A stretch of 64,000 bases of DNA from Blasia pusilla (lineage: Eukaryota; Marchantiophyta; Marchantiopsida; Blasiales), in NCBI GenBank assembly GCA_050084515.1, contig CM114272.1, positions 32,240,001-32,304,000 on the forward strand, written 5' to 3'. The notes below the pieces were generated by a model, which did no database searches, had not been told where the DNA came from, and saw only the letters and a program-made list of their open reading frames with translations. The translations under genes were made by a program, and so were the position numbers. The stretch's first letter is position 1. Each line of letters opens with the position of its first letter. Shown here piece by piece: positions 32,231-41,989 of this stretch.

Positions 32231-32806
32231 TGTGGTACACTTGCGTTTGTGGATACTCTCGTCTATGTTATGTATGTATGTGCGTATGGTATGTCAGCGA
32301 TGTATGTTGTATGACGATGTGGATTCGCACGACAGCTGTCATGACCATACGGATTATGTCGTAGAATATGGTGTGCTGGTAGAGGCCATTCCTCATGTAG
32401 GACCGTAGTGGCTTGGTAGAGATGCGGTTCCATACATAGGGTTGGGGGTTACTCACTTGGGGGTGACTTTCCCAGTAGGGCCCGCTCTTAGGTTGGAGGA
32501 TATAAGGTGGCTTGCCCTCAAAAACGAATCGATTCTTTGAGTTGAGCTGTTGCGTTGGGAGTTAGCCTTGGTAGTGAGTAGAGCTCTTGGCTATGGTGTT
32601 TCCATAAGCTTCGACCTAGATTCTCCCATCGTGGAGTGGGTTTGGCTCGATTGTATGTGATTGTGGCGTGTTTTATGACAATGGTCTTTCACGGATTTCG
32701 ATTGTGGTACACTTGCGTTTGTGGATACTCTCGTCTATGTTATGTATGTATGTGCGTATGGTATGTCAGCGATGTATGTTGTATGACGATGTGGATTCGC
32801 ACGACA
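32231..32806 (+). repeat. Gypsy 1 3' LTR
   Basis: It follows a polypurine tract (ttaggggggcgag, about 32,217) and runs from TGTGGTACAC to CACGACA (TG...CA). The first 104 bp (32,231-32,334) and the last 104 bp (32,703-32,806) are nearly identical, enclosing a 366-bp centre that matches 23,136-23,504. The centre holds a TATA-like ggatataagg. The same arrangement is found in gypsy 2. Confidence 0.7.
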
Positions 32807-34301
32807 TGGGTGTCACATTGCAGACGGTACAGGGTATACTGCCAAGGAAGGCGGTGGGACTCAAATCAGGTTACATGGGACCGTTATGGTGTACCTAGGG
32901 GGAGGCCAAGGCTCTCGAATTCGCCAACATTTGCGATCCCCGTCTACAATCGGCTAGAGGAGCCACTTGTATCCCATGACATTCCTTTGCTACTATCACC
33001 GAGGAGAGTTAGGAGTAAATTTGTAGATGACGAGGCTGAAGAAATCATAGACTAGGTCAAATGTACATTTCCGAGGTTCCTTCGGAGGTAATAAAGGACG
33101 AGATTTGTTCAACCCATAATGGTGTACCTAGGGGGAGGCCAAGGCTCTCGAATTCTCCAATATTTTTGATCCCCGTCTACAATCGACCAGAGGAGCCACT
33201 TGTATCCCAGGACATTCCTTTTGTACAGGAACCTAGGAGAGTTAGGAGTAAATTTGTAGATGACGAGGCTGAAGAAATCATAGACTAGATCAAATGTACA
33301 TTTCCGAGGTTCCTCCGGAGGTAATAAAGGATTTTTTTTTCAACCGATAATGGTGTTTGTAAAAGTTTCTGGAAATGTTTTTGGACTTGTGGATTGTGTT
33401 CTTTTAGCTACTCGAATTACAATTTTGCAACCCGTATGATTCCGACAGATTGCAACTTTTTGCTTTTGCCTTTCGCAACTTTTTAACCACTTCGGGCAAG
33501 TCAGTCGGTTCGGCAGGTTGACCGCTTGAGTGATCAGACTCTTTCCCCGTGATACCAACTTCTAACGCATTGTGGCGGGCTTCTTAACGTTTGGCTCCTT
33601 CCCCTACATTCGTCAAACCAGTTGTAGGCTTCTTTTCTTGTCTAAGATGTGCACGATTCCTACTACCTGTCTGATTGCCATTTCCGATTCCCAACCTGTT
33701 AGATTGTCGTGGGTGCAGGGTGGAAGAAAATCACTTCTTAAAATCTTTCCTTTCTTATGGTGAGCTTTCTTACGGGTTGGGAGGGGTGCAGCTTCTCGGT
33801 TTCTCAGCCTTAGGATCTGATGTGTTCACATTTCACAAAGTTGGTCTTGAGCAGACACCATTCATAACCAACAGAAAGTTGGTTATGGGGAAATTTAGGG
33901 GAGGCCATGATGCAGGAAACAATCCCTGCAAAAAGAGAGGTTGGCATCCGGGTGGTCCTCCAACAAAAATACCCATGGGCACTGCTTTTTGTTGACCGAG
34001 ACAGGGAATGTTAAGAAACTTAGGCTCACATGGAGAGTGATGGAAAAATGTTTGTAGTGGTCTTATGATGTCTCCTTTTTTCTTGCCCCAAGGAAAGAGG
34101 AGGTTTCTTTAGGGCCAAATGTGGAGCACTATCTACTCTCTTCTAAAGATTTCCTGAATTTGAAAGCAAACAAAAATTTCAAATATGTCAAAAAGTTTTG
34201 AAGAGAGGAGGCGGATTTGGCCCTTTTTTTTTAAGAGAGACTCTCCTCTCTTCCTCTCTTTCTCTCCTCTCTTACTCTCTCCTGCCAGAATACCAGCCCC
34301 C
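32807..34301 (+). mobile_element. Isolated 3' tail of the methyltransferase element (copy G)
   Basis: It starts inside the tail at tgggtgtcacattgcag and continues to the pyrimidine-rich terminus ccagaataccagccccc at 34,301. It carries an internal direct duplication: the GVPRGRPRLSNSP / FVDDEAEEIID stretch occurs at about 32,888-33,055 and again at 33,122-33,288. Palindromes near 33,428 and 33,495 are heavily eroded. The KVGLEQTPFITNRK segment is at about 33,837. There is no methyltransferase exon; the upstream part was lost where gypsy 1 begins. Confidence 0.65.
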
Positions 34302-34683
34302 CTCTTTTTAGGGGAAGAGCCTTTTGGCTCTTCTCAACCCTATATAAGAGAGGAAGATGGCTTTCCTAAGCCATCTTCCTCATGTTGGGCTGTTGGAGGA
34401 CCTCCCTTGTATGTGTGTGAGCTAGGACTAGGGTGCTAGCGTCCGGATTCCTTGATAGCACAGGGTGGACGAGGCTCGATATGCCGATGTAGATTGAGGA
34501 GTGGAGTTTTAGGCCGGGTGTGCCATTTTTACTACTCTTTATTTTTTGTTGTGTGATCTCCATGTATATGTATGAGTTGATTTTTGTACATGTGTGGATC
34601 GACCCGTGTGTGGGGAAGATCGGTGTTGTGTGGTGTAGATATGACGAGCGATGTATGTTGTGTAGCGATATGTATGCGCACGA
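34302..34683 (+). mobile_element. LTR-like fragment (solo) replacing the 5' part of copy D
   Basis: It contains a TATA-like ctatataagag near 34,352 and ends with gcgatgtatgttgtgtagcg...cgcacgaca, close to the end of the gypsy LTRs (gtatgttgtatgacgatg...cgcacgaca). The rest differs, so it may be a related but distinct LTR subfamily. It joins copy D inside the ParB-like exon, at aggatgagagatcagg. Confidence 0.45.
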
Positions 34684-34919
34684 CAAGGATGAGAGATCAG
34701 GAATTCAGAAGGCAAGTAGAGAGGACGGAATTCAGCTGGATGAGGAATCTGCATTTCTTCATCTGGGATGGAAATCACAGGTTCATGGCGTGGACAAAGT
34801 TTGCAGAGGAGCGCCCAAACTCCTTGGAGGCTCCTTTTTGTGTGAAGGCAGTGGTCCTTCATCCATACCCTCATCACATGGCGACGGTGGAGATGGCCAT
34901 GCATACCATGAATACGGAA

Positions 34920-35800
34920 GTTTCTTCTTGCTGCAAATCGTCGGACTCCGACAAGTTGTTTGAGTCGCCATTGTTTTTGGGATGTTTTTGGCCGAACGCA
35001 ACTTGTCGGACTCCGACGAGTTGCTCGATTGATCAATGGGTTAGGATGTTTTTGGCCGAAAGCAACTCGTCGGAGTCCGACAAGTTGTTCGACTGACCAT
35101 AGGTTTAGTATGTTTTTGGCCCAAAGCAACTCGTCAAAGTTCGACGAGTTGCTCGACCGGCCGCATTCTTTGGATGTATTTTGAAGAAAGCAACTCGTTG
35201 GAGTCCGACGAGTTGCTTGACTCGCCGCATTTTTTGGATGTTTTTTGAAGAAAGCAACTCATCGGACTCCGACGAGTTGTTCGACTGACCACAGATTTAG
35301 TATGTTTTTGGCCCAAAGCAACTCGTCGGATTCCGACGAGTTGCTCGACGGGCCGCATTCTGTGGATGTATTTGGAAGAAAGCAACTCGTCGGAGTTTGA
35401 CGAGTTGCTCGACTATCCGCATTTTTTGGATGTTTTTTGAAGAAAGAAACTCGTCGGATTCCGATGGGTTGCTTGACTCGAAGCTGTTTTTGGAGGTTTT
35501 TTGATGTTTTTGGCCGAAAGCAACTCGTCGGAGTCCGACACGTTGCATTCGGAAGTTGGAAGCTACACTTTTCGCGTCAAATTGTAGCTTTCATTGAAAT
35601 TGCACAACCTGTCAGACTCCGACGGATTGCTATGTTCACTTTTGATACGGACTATCTGACAACCCGTTGGAGTCCGACGGGTTGAAACCAGGCAATCACA
35701 AATCTGAATGCAATCCGTCGAACTCCGATGGGTTGCATAATTTAGCTCGTTGCTAGAATCTGACCTTGAGCTGTGACGACCTGTCGGAGTCCGACGGGTT
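34920..35800. repeat. Palindrome array in intron 2 of copy D
   Basis: About 13-14 palindromes occur, most with arms CAACTCG / CGAGTTG and spacers ctttttggatgttttttgaagaaag or tatgtttttggcccaaag. The array position and spacer type match copies A, B and C. Confidence 0.85.
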
Positions 35801-37849
35801 GCAGGATCCCATGTACCTTACAAAATTTCTTATATTGAGTTTGGATGTGCAGGATTGTATCAGAGGGGAATGTCACCCACCACTGGATCCAGGATTGCGA
35901 TCGGGTGAAGAAAGTGGTAACGACGCTCCCGGCAGAGTACAAGGGTTCTTGGCGACATACAGTAAATCACATCTTTGGCAAAGGGTGCACAAATCAAAAA
36001 GAAGACTTGGGCAAATAAATTTATTTCCCAAGATGCAGCCGTCACAATCCTTTGTTGGTCGAAGATACAGGCCACGAAGAAGAGCGCTCCATTGGAGCTA
36101 GATCGGAGGGAGAAAGTATATGCCATTCTCAACCCCAAACTTGGTCCGGAGTTTTACAAGGAGCTGAAGGCAATAATCAAGCGCCAGCGGAAAAGGGATG
36201 AAGATCTGCAAGGTCGGATTGGGGAGAAAGTGTCTCTCGATTGCGTGCATCGATTTTCCTTGTCTGGAATAAGCAAATTTAGGAGAATCTGACTGATGAA
36301 AATCAGTCTCGAGAGCACAGAGGCCCAAAAGAGGGCGACACACCATCCTCCGGGTATCTCTGATCCAGTGATCTCCCACTGGCTCCGCGAATGGTCATTC
36401 TGGGACGCGTTGCGGCTTATCGGGAAGTCCATGCTAGACGGTCTCCAAGCGGAGCTGAAAAGAATATAGCCCATTCCGGAGGAAGCAAACTTGGAGAGTG
36501 CTGTAGATTTTGAACTTTGGCTCGATGACATCCGGGACAAGCCCATCAAAAACCCAGGTTTCAAGACGATGTTCAAGGATTGTGTCCTCCCTTAGGCAGA
36601 CCTTGACGAAGAAATCGAGGGGAAAAAAGGATCTCGCAAAGAAGAAGCGAGATCTTCAGGAGCAGGCGGCCGATGCAGTTTGACTAAGAGCTGCCCAACG
36701 TATGGTGTTCAGGTACCTCGTCCATTGTAAGAATGCAGATACCTAGGGAAAAATACCGGCAGCCTGCAAATTGTGGGCTTCTCCGCCTGATGGAGAAACA
36801 TTCTCCATGTACGACACGGAGATGGCTTAACGCATGTCCGATTGGGAGGTGGAGAATTGCCCGATTTGGCTGGACTTCAACGACCTTGAGGACATTACCT
36901 AGAAAGATTTACGCGTGCTTTATGATGTAGTGGCCGCAGGACGGGACGACATCCCCAATTTTGTGCACCCTGAAGACTTTTTCGAAGGAGATGCGGAAGA
37001 GCAAGCCCTCGAGACAACGCAGTTGGCTTCCAAGGTCCACACAGCCAAAGACAAATCTACAGCGGGTCTCAAAGGCAAGGCGAGGGGAGCGAAGAATTCC
37101 GAGGCCGAGTCTTCCCAAAGAGAGGCTGAAGATTCAAGGCTAGAGCCGGAATCGTCCGGGCGAGCGGGGAGAGAGGGTCGGACCAAGTCCTCCGCGAAAA
37201 AAACCCCACCAGAGTCTGAGGTCATAGAGACCCCAACAAGCCGACCGCAGACTCGGGAGAAGCCGAAGCGAGAGGCGCCAGGGTTGTCCCAAGGAGAATA
37301 TAGTCCATCATCCTTGGGAAGACATAGAGAAAAAATGACCCGGACAAGCGTCCTCCTTCAGTTCACGAATTTACTGGATGAGTTGAAAAGTTTCAGTTCT
37401 CAAGCGTCGACACCCGCCATTGATAAATTGACTACGCTGGGACGGAAGCTTCAACAAAACGGGCATGCTCCCTGGACGGTCAATGGAGTGGTCGAAGAGG
37501 TGGCGGTGGATCTATTGATCGCTGATTTGCCCTCGGGGTTGCGATTGTGGGACGAGAATCGGTCAGACAAAGTCCTAGACTGGAATGTTCCCCTTTCTTA
37601 TGACCAGATCGCGCTCCTATTTTCCTTTGCAGACGCTTATTTGAGTGACAGGGGCTGCTTCTTAGTTTTGACTGGAGGGAGCGAGGACAAGCTTTTTAAC
37701 CTCCAGTGCGTCAAGAGGTCGCTGAAGTGGAGGACGGCGCAATCGTGGATCATCAAGAACGAGTACCCACTCCGATCCGCGACGAGTCAAATTCGGGTAA
37801 GGCTCTATTCCTATCTCCAGATTGTATTTCTCCGACGTGTTATTTTTGT

Positions 37850-38200
37850 CCGTGAGCAACCCGTCGGAAGGCAACAGGTTGCTAGCTTAGAGCAGCCCAT
37901 GCTTGGCTGAGAGCAACCCGTCGCTTTCAGACGGGTTGCATCTTTCCCAGAAACACAGGAAAAACGCATTACAACCTGCAATCCGTCGGAACCCGACGGG
38001 TTGTACGTGCTTATGCTTTTTCCCCGTGTTTCCGGAAAGCTGCAACCCGTCGGAAAGCTGCAACCCGTCGGAAAGCGACGGGTTGCTCTCAGCCAAGCAT
38101 GGGATGCTCTAAGCCAGCAACCCGTCGCCTTCTGACGGGTTGGTCATGGACAAAAACAACCCGTCGGACTCCGACATGTTGCTCCAATGTTAGTATTATA
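37850..38200. repeat. Palindromes in intron 3 of copy D
   Basis: About seven palindromes with GGAAGG, GCTTTC and GAACCC centres. A short tandem repeat of gctgcaacccgtcggaaa at 38,039-38,070 shows local duplication of a half palindrome. Confidence 0.75.
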
Positions 38201-38822
38201 AAGAAGTTCTCTAGGGTTAAGCGAAGTTCTTTGGTGACGTGTTGCACATTATGTCACCATACTGAGAGTAGACCAGTGGCCAAGTTGCTGACATTGTTTC
38301 CAACGTGTTTCTTTACAGATGGACCACTCCTATGTTTACTGCTTCGTTCGGCCCGAGCACAACTTCCAGGTGTTTAAGATCCAGATCCTGTGGATCCATG
38401 CTCCGATGGGTACAGCTTAGATAGTTTATAAAATTCCCCCCAGGAAGTTTCATGCAAGACGGTACCCCACTACTTGGAGGAAGGGAAAAGTCGCCAGCCC
38501 TGATGCAAACGCTCATCAAGCTCTGCTCAAGGCCGGGTGACTTGGTGTTCGACTTAGTGGGCCTTTCAGGGGCAAGTATCAAAGGCGCCTGGCAGAGTGG
38601 CAGGAATATTCTCTACCTCGAGGGAAGGCAAGAACTGTTTGACCTTTGCAAGGAGGCAAAGGCAGATTACGACAGGCTAGTTGGGGCGTACAACTCTCCA
38701 CGGCCGAGCTCGGTTCGCACCCACCATTGGTAGTGACACCATCGTCACTTCCAACGATTCCGAAAATCGGGAGGGCAAGGCCGAAAGTAATTTTGCAAGA
38801 GCTCTCGGACGATGACGAGTGA

Positions 38823-40757
38823 GTTCAAAGAACTCAAGGATCCATCTTGACTACATCGTTTGGAGTAGGGATTTATTTGATGATGAGGCAAAAGATTTCA
38901 TAGAATAGATCAAATGTATAGTTCCGAGCTTCTTTCGGATGTAATAAAGGATAGGATTTTTTCGAACGATGGTGGTGTTTCTAAAAGTTTGCTGAATATC
39001 TTTTATGTCTTTTAAATGTGATTGTCTATGTACTCCGCGGGCTTCTATTTTACAACCCGTCGGATTTCCACGGCTTGCAACTTTTCACTTTTTGACCACT
39101 GCACCTTTTTAACCACTTCAAGGCAACCTGTTGGATTCCGACAGGTTGGCTGCGTAAGTGATCGGACTCTTTCCATGTTGGTCCAACTTAAGAGGCAGTT
39201 TGGCGGGCTTCTTTACTTTGGCACCTTCCCCTAGTATCGTGAAACAAGGCCTAGGCTTCTTCTCTTCTCTCAGACGTGTTGGATTCCTACTACCTGTGGG
39301 ATTGCCATCATGGTATTACCAAGGACGGAGCACATATTGATACTGGATGGGTATCACATTGCAGAGCGTACAAGATATACTGCCGAGGAAGGCGGTGGGA
39401 CTCAAATCAGGTTACATGGGACTGTTATGGTGTACCTAGGGGGAGGCCAAGGCTCTCGAATTCTCCAATATTTTTGATCCCCGTCTACAATCGACCAGAG
39501 GAGCCACTTGTATCCCAGGACATTCCTTTTGTACAGGAACCTAGGAGAGTTAGGAGTAAATTTGTAGATGACGAGGCTGAAGAAATCATAGACTAGATCA
39601 AATGTACATTTCCGAGGTTCCTCCGGAGGTAATAAAGGACGAGATTTTTTCAACCGATAATGGTGTTTGTAAAAGTTTGCTGGAAATGTTTTTTGGACTT
39701 GTGGATTGTGTTCTTTTAGCTACTCAGAATTACAATTTTGCAACCCGTATGATTCCGACGGGTTGCAACTTTTTGCTTTTTGCCCACTGCAACTTTTTAA
39801 CCATTTCCAGGCAAGCTGTCGGATTTTGACAGGTTGGCTGCTTGAGTGATCGGACTCTTTCCCTGTGAGACCAACTTCTGACGCATTGTGGCGGGCTTCT
39901 TAACTTTTGGCTCGTTCCCCTACATTCGTCAAACCAGTTGTAGGCTTCTTTTCTTGTCTAAAATGTGCAGGATTCCTACTACCTGTCGGATTTCCATTTC
40001 GGATTCCCAATCTGTTGGATTTTCGTGGGTGCAGGGTGGAAGGGAATCACTTCTCAAAATTTTTCCTTTCTTATGGTGAGCTCGCTTGCAAGGGGTGCAA
40101 GCCATCTGATTCCGATGGGTTGCAAGAGTTGTAACTTGTAAAATTTCGACGGGTTGGGAGGGATGCAACTTCTCGGTTTCTCAGATTTAGGATCTGAATG
40201 AATGGACATCAGTTCTTCTTTACCCCAAACGGCTAACAATATTTTGGTTCAATTATCTTCTCAAGTGTTCAGATTTCACAAAGTTGGTCTTGAGCAAACA
40301 CCACTCATAACCAACAGAAAGTTGGTTATGAGGCAATTCAGGGGAGGCCATGATGCAGGCAACAATCCCTGCAAAAAGAGAGGTTGGCATCGTATCGATG
40401 CGCATCCGGGTGGTCCTCCAACAAAAATACCCATGGGCACTGCTTATTGTAGATCGAGACAGGAAATGTGAAGAAACTTAGGCTCACATGGAGAGTGATG
40501 GAAAAATTTTTGTAGTGGTCTTATGATGTCTACTTTTTTTCGCCCCCTGGAAAAAGAAGGTTTCTTTAGGCCCAAATGTGGACCACTACCTACTCTCTTC
40601 TAAAGATTTCATGAATTTGAAAGAAAACAAAAATTTCAAATATGTCAAAAAGTTTTGAAGAGAGGAGGCGGATTTGGCCCTTGCTTTTGAAGAGAGACTC
40701 TCCTCTCTTCCTCTCTTCCTCTCCTCTCTTACTCTCTCCTACCAGAATACCAACCCC
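38823..40757 (+). mobile_element. 3' tail and terminus of element copy D
   Basis: It follows the same order as the copy A tail: DDEAKDFIE, palindrome pair, DSYYLWDCHHGI, an intact AT-hook-like GVPRGRPRLSNSP (about 39,427), FVDDEAEEIID and stop (39,596), a second diverged unit, the KVGLEQTPLITNRK segment (about 40,277) with an extra insertion (HRIDAHPGG) and the pyrimidine-rich terminus ending accagaataccaacccc at 40,757. The ORF 39,276-39,596 is the longest open version of the tail exon. Confidence 0.6.
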
Positions 40758-40819
40758 TGATCTGATGGCATAAGGAGAGCATGCGGCACTTTCCTAAATA
40801 AGAACTGTACAAGGATTGG

Positions 40820-41558
40820 ACGACCACTGCCTGGGTTTTGGGGACTCAAGACCTTTGATTGTTTCACGAGGACCGGGGATCAATTGAAGTACTTCTTCTG
40901 CCCAAATGAATCTTGCGCTTTCCACAAGTCTTATCCGGCTGCCATTGGAGCTCCGGGGAATACCCCCACGATTTGGCCCATCGCCGCAGGTACAAACTGC
41001 AGTCAAGACGAAGTGGACAATCTTACAAGTGTCGATTTCAGACTCGTAAACGGAGGAAGTTCGGAGCATGTTCGCATTACAGAGACCTTCGCATTTCGTA
41101 TTCAACCCAAGATTGACGTCAACATGTACCCGAAGAAGGTGGATGATCTCAATCCACTATTTCTGTTTGAGTCTAGAAATGGGGTGAAGAGAAACATAAT
41201 GTGTTGGCCAACGGTGGAGAGAGCAAAGCGAATTGCATCAGCTCGGGAGGCAAAAATGTAGATCATCGCCACAAAAGATATCCTAAGTGGCAATGGAATA
41301 GGAAGGATGTATTGGATTAGGAACAACACTGTAAATTCAAGTGTCATAGGGGTGTATGTGGTGTACATCTGTTGCTTTCCCACATGTTCATGTGATGACT
41401 TTGTCCAAAGAGAGACAAGTGGCAAAAGGCATTTCCCTTGTAAGCACATGTACTATGTGTTGCTAGTAGTTTTAAGAGAGTCAGAGGTAGGAGTAGGAAT
41501 CCACCAACCAATTCTGTCCCTCAAAGAAGTGCAAAGTATTCTAAACAAACCACTTTGA
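40820..41558 (+). pseudogene. SWIM zinc-finger protein fragment, possible transposase C-terminus
   Basis: One frame encodes FFCPNESCAFHK and FAFRIQPKIDVNMYPKK (ORF 40,884-41,261). After a stop, another ORF (41,307-41,558) has VVYICCFPTCSCDDF, then GKRHFPCKHMYYVLL. The CxC...CxH pattern is a SWIM zinc finger, a usual C-terminal part of MULE-type transposases. Downstream is a pyrimidine-rich stretch like the element terminus. I infer that this is the missing 3' end of the rightward transposase gene, separated from its DDE part by rearrangement; no copy in the window joins them, so it could also come from a different element. Confidence 0.5.
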
Positions 41559-41859
41559 GGATGCAAAATGAGGTTTTAGATTGTACTTTCATTTTTCAAG
41601 AACCTTCACTTTGAGCTTGAACTCTATTCAACGAAGGGCAAAGGATAGATGTTTTCCAGACCTTGGATGGAAAAAGTGATTGGTTCCACACTTATGATTC
41701 CACTGATTTTTTCAGTTTTGTATATTTTGTGCAATTTGCAACTCGTCGGACTCAGAGGGGTTGCCAAAATATGGAAGAGGAAAAAAAAACTGTGGGAGTG
41801 CTTAATAACTGAGCAAAAAAGTGCAAAAAAAATCACAAAAAAAGTTTCCTCTCTTCAAC

Positions 41860-41955
41860 CCAACGGAAACTCTCTTTAAAAAAAAGTATCTATTTCGGTT
41901 GAAGGTAGTTTCCTCTCTCCTCTCTCCTCTCTTCCTCTCTTCCTCTCCTCTTACT
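41860..41955 (+). mobile_element. Terminus-like pyrimidine tract beside the SWIM fragment
   Basis: The tract cctctctcctctcttcctctcttcctctcctcttac resembles the last part of the methyltransferase-side terminus but stops before tctctcctgccagaatacc, where gypsy 2 begins. If both ends of the element share this sequence it would be a terminal inverted repeat. A lone palindrome relative (gcaactcgtcggactcagag) at about 41,738 is the last copy in the window. Confidence 0.4.
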
Positions 41956-41989
41956 GCTTCTCAGAGGTAGAGGAGGTCCCTAGTTTTGC

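Larger units (their letters stand above)
23136..32806 (+). mobile_element. Gypsy-type LTR retrotransposon 1 with DNA methyltransferase and PHD finger
   Basis: The order is: LTR-like segment (23,136-23,504), gag remnants (25.5-26.3 kb), C5 methyltransferase domain (27.6-28.9 kb), reverse transcriptase and RNase H (29.0-30.5 kb), integrase with a PHD-like finger (30.6-32.05 kb), polypurine tract (about 32,219) and 3' LTR (32,231-32,806). RT before integrase is the gypsy order. All reading frames are broken by indels and stops. The 5' flank is the transposase of copy F and the 3' flank is a methyltransferase-element tail, so the two sides do not match each other. Confidence 0.75.
34684..38822 (+). 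pseudogene. ParB/beta-methyltransferase-like element gene, copy D (5' truncated)
   Basis: It begins mid-exon 2 (MRDQEFRRQVERTEFSWMRN, then IWDGNHRFMAW at about 34,763). The exon 2 donor is lost (aatacggaag where others have cacgtgag). Exon 3 is 35,853-37,797 and exon 4 is 38,319-38,822. Exon 3 ends with LLIADLPSGLRLWDENRSD (about 37,512) and SFADAYLSDRGCFLVLTGG; exon 4 has PGDLVFDLVGLSGASIKGAW (about 38,534). Stops near 36,291, 36,469 and 36,594 and frameshifts through 36,600-36,900 and in the early part of exon 4 destroy it. The long open stretch 36,915-37,797 is the cleanest version of the middle region and best shows the DLPS motif. Confidence 0.62.
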
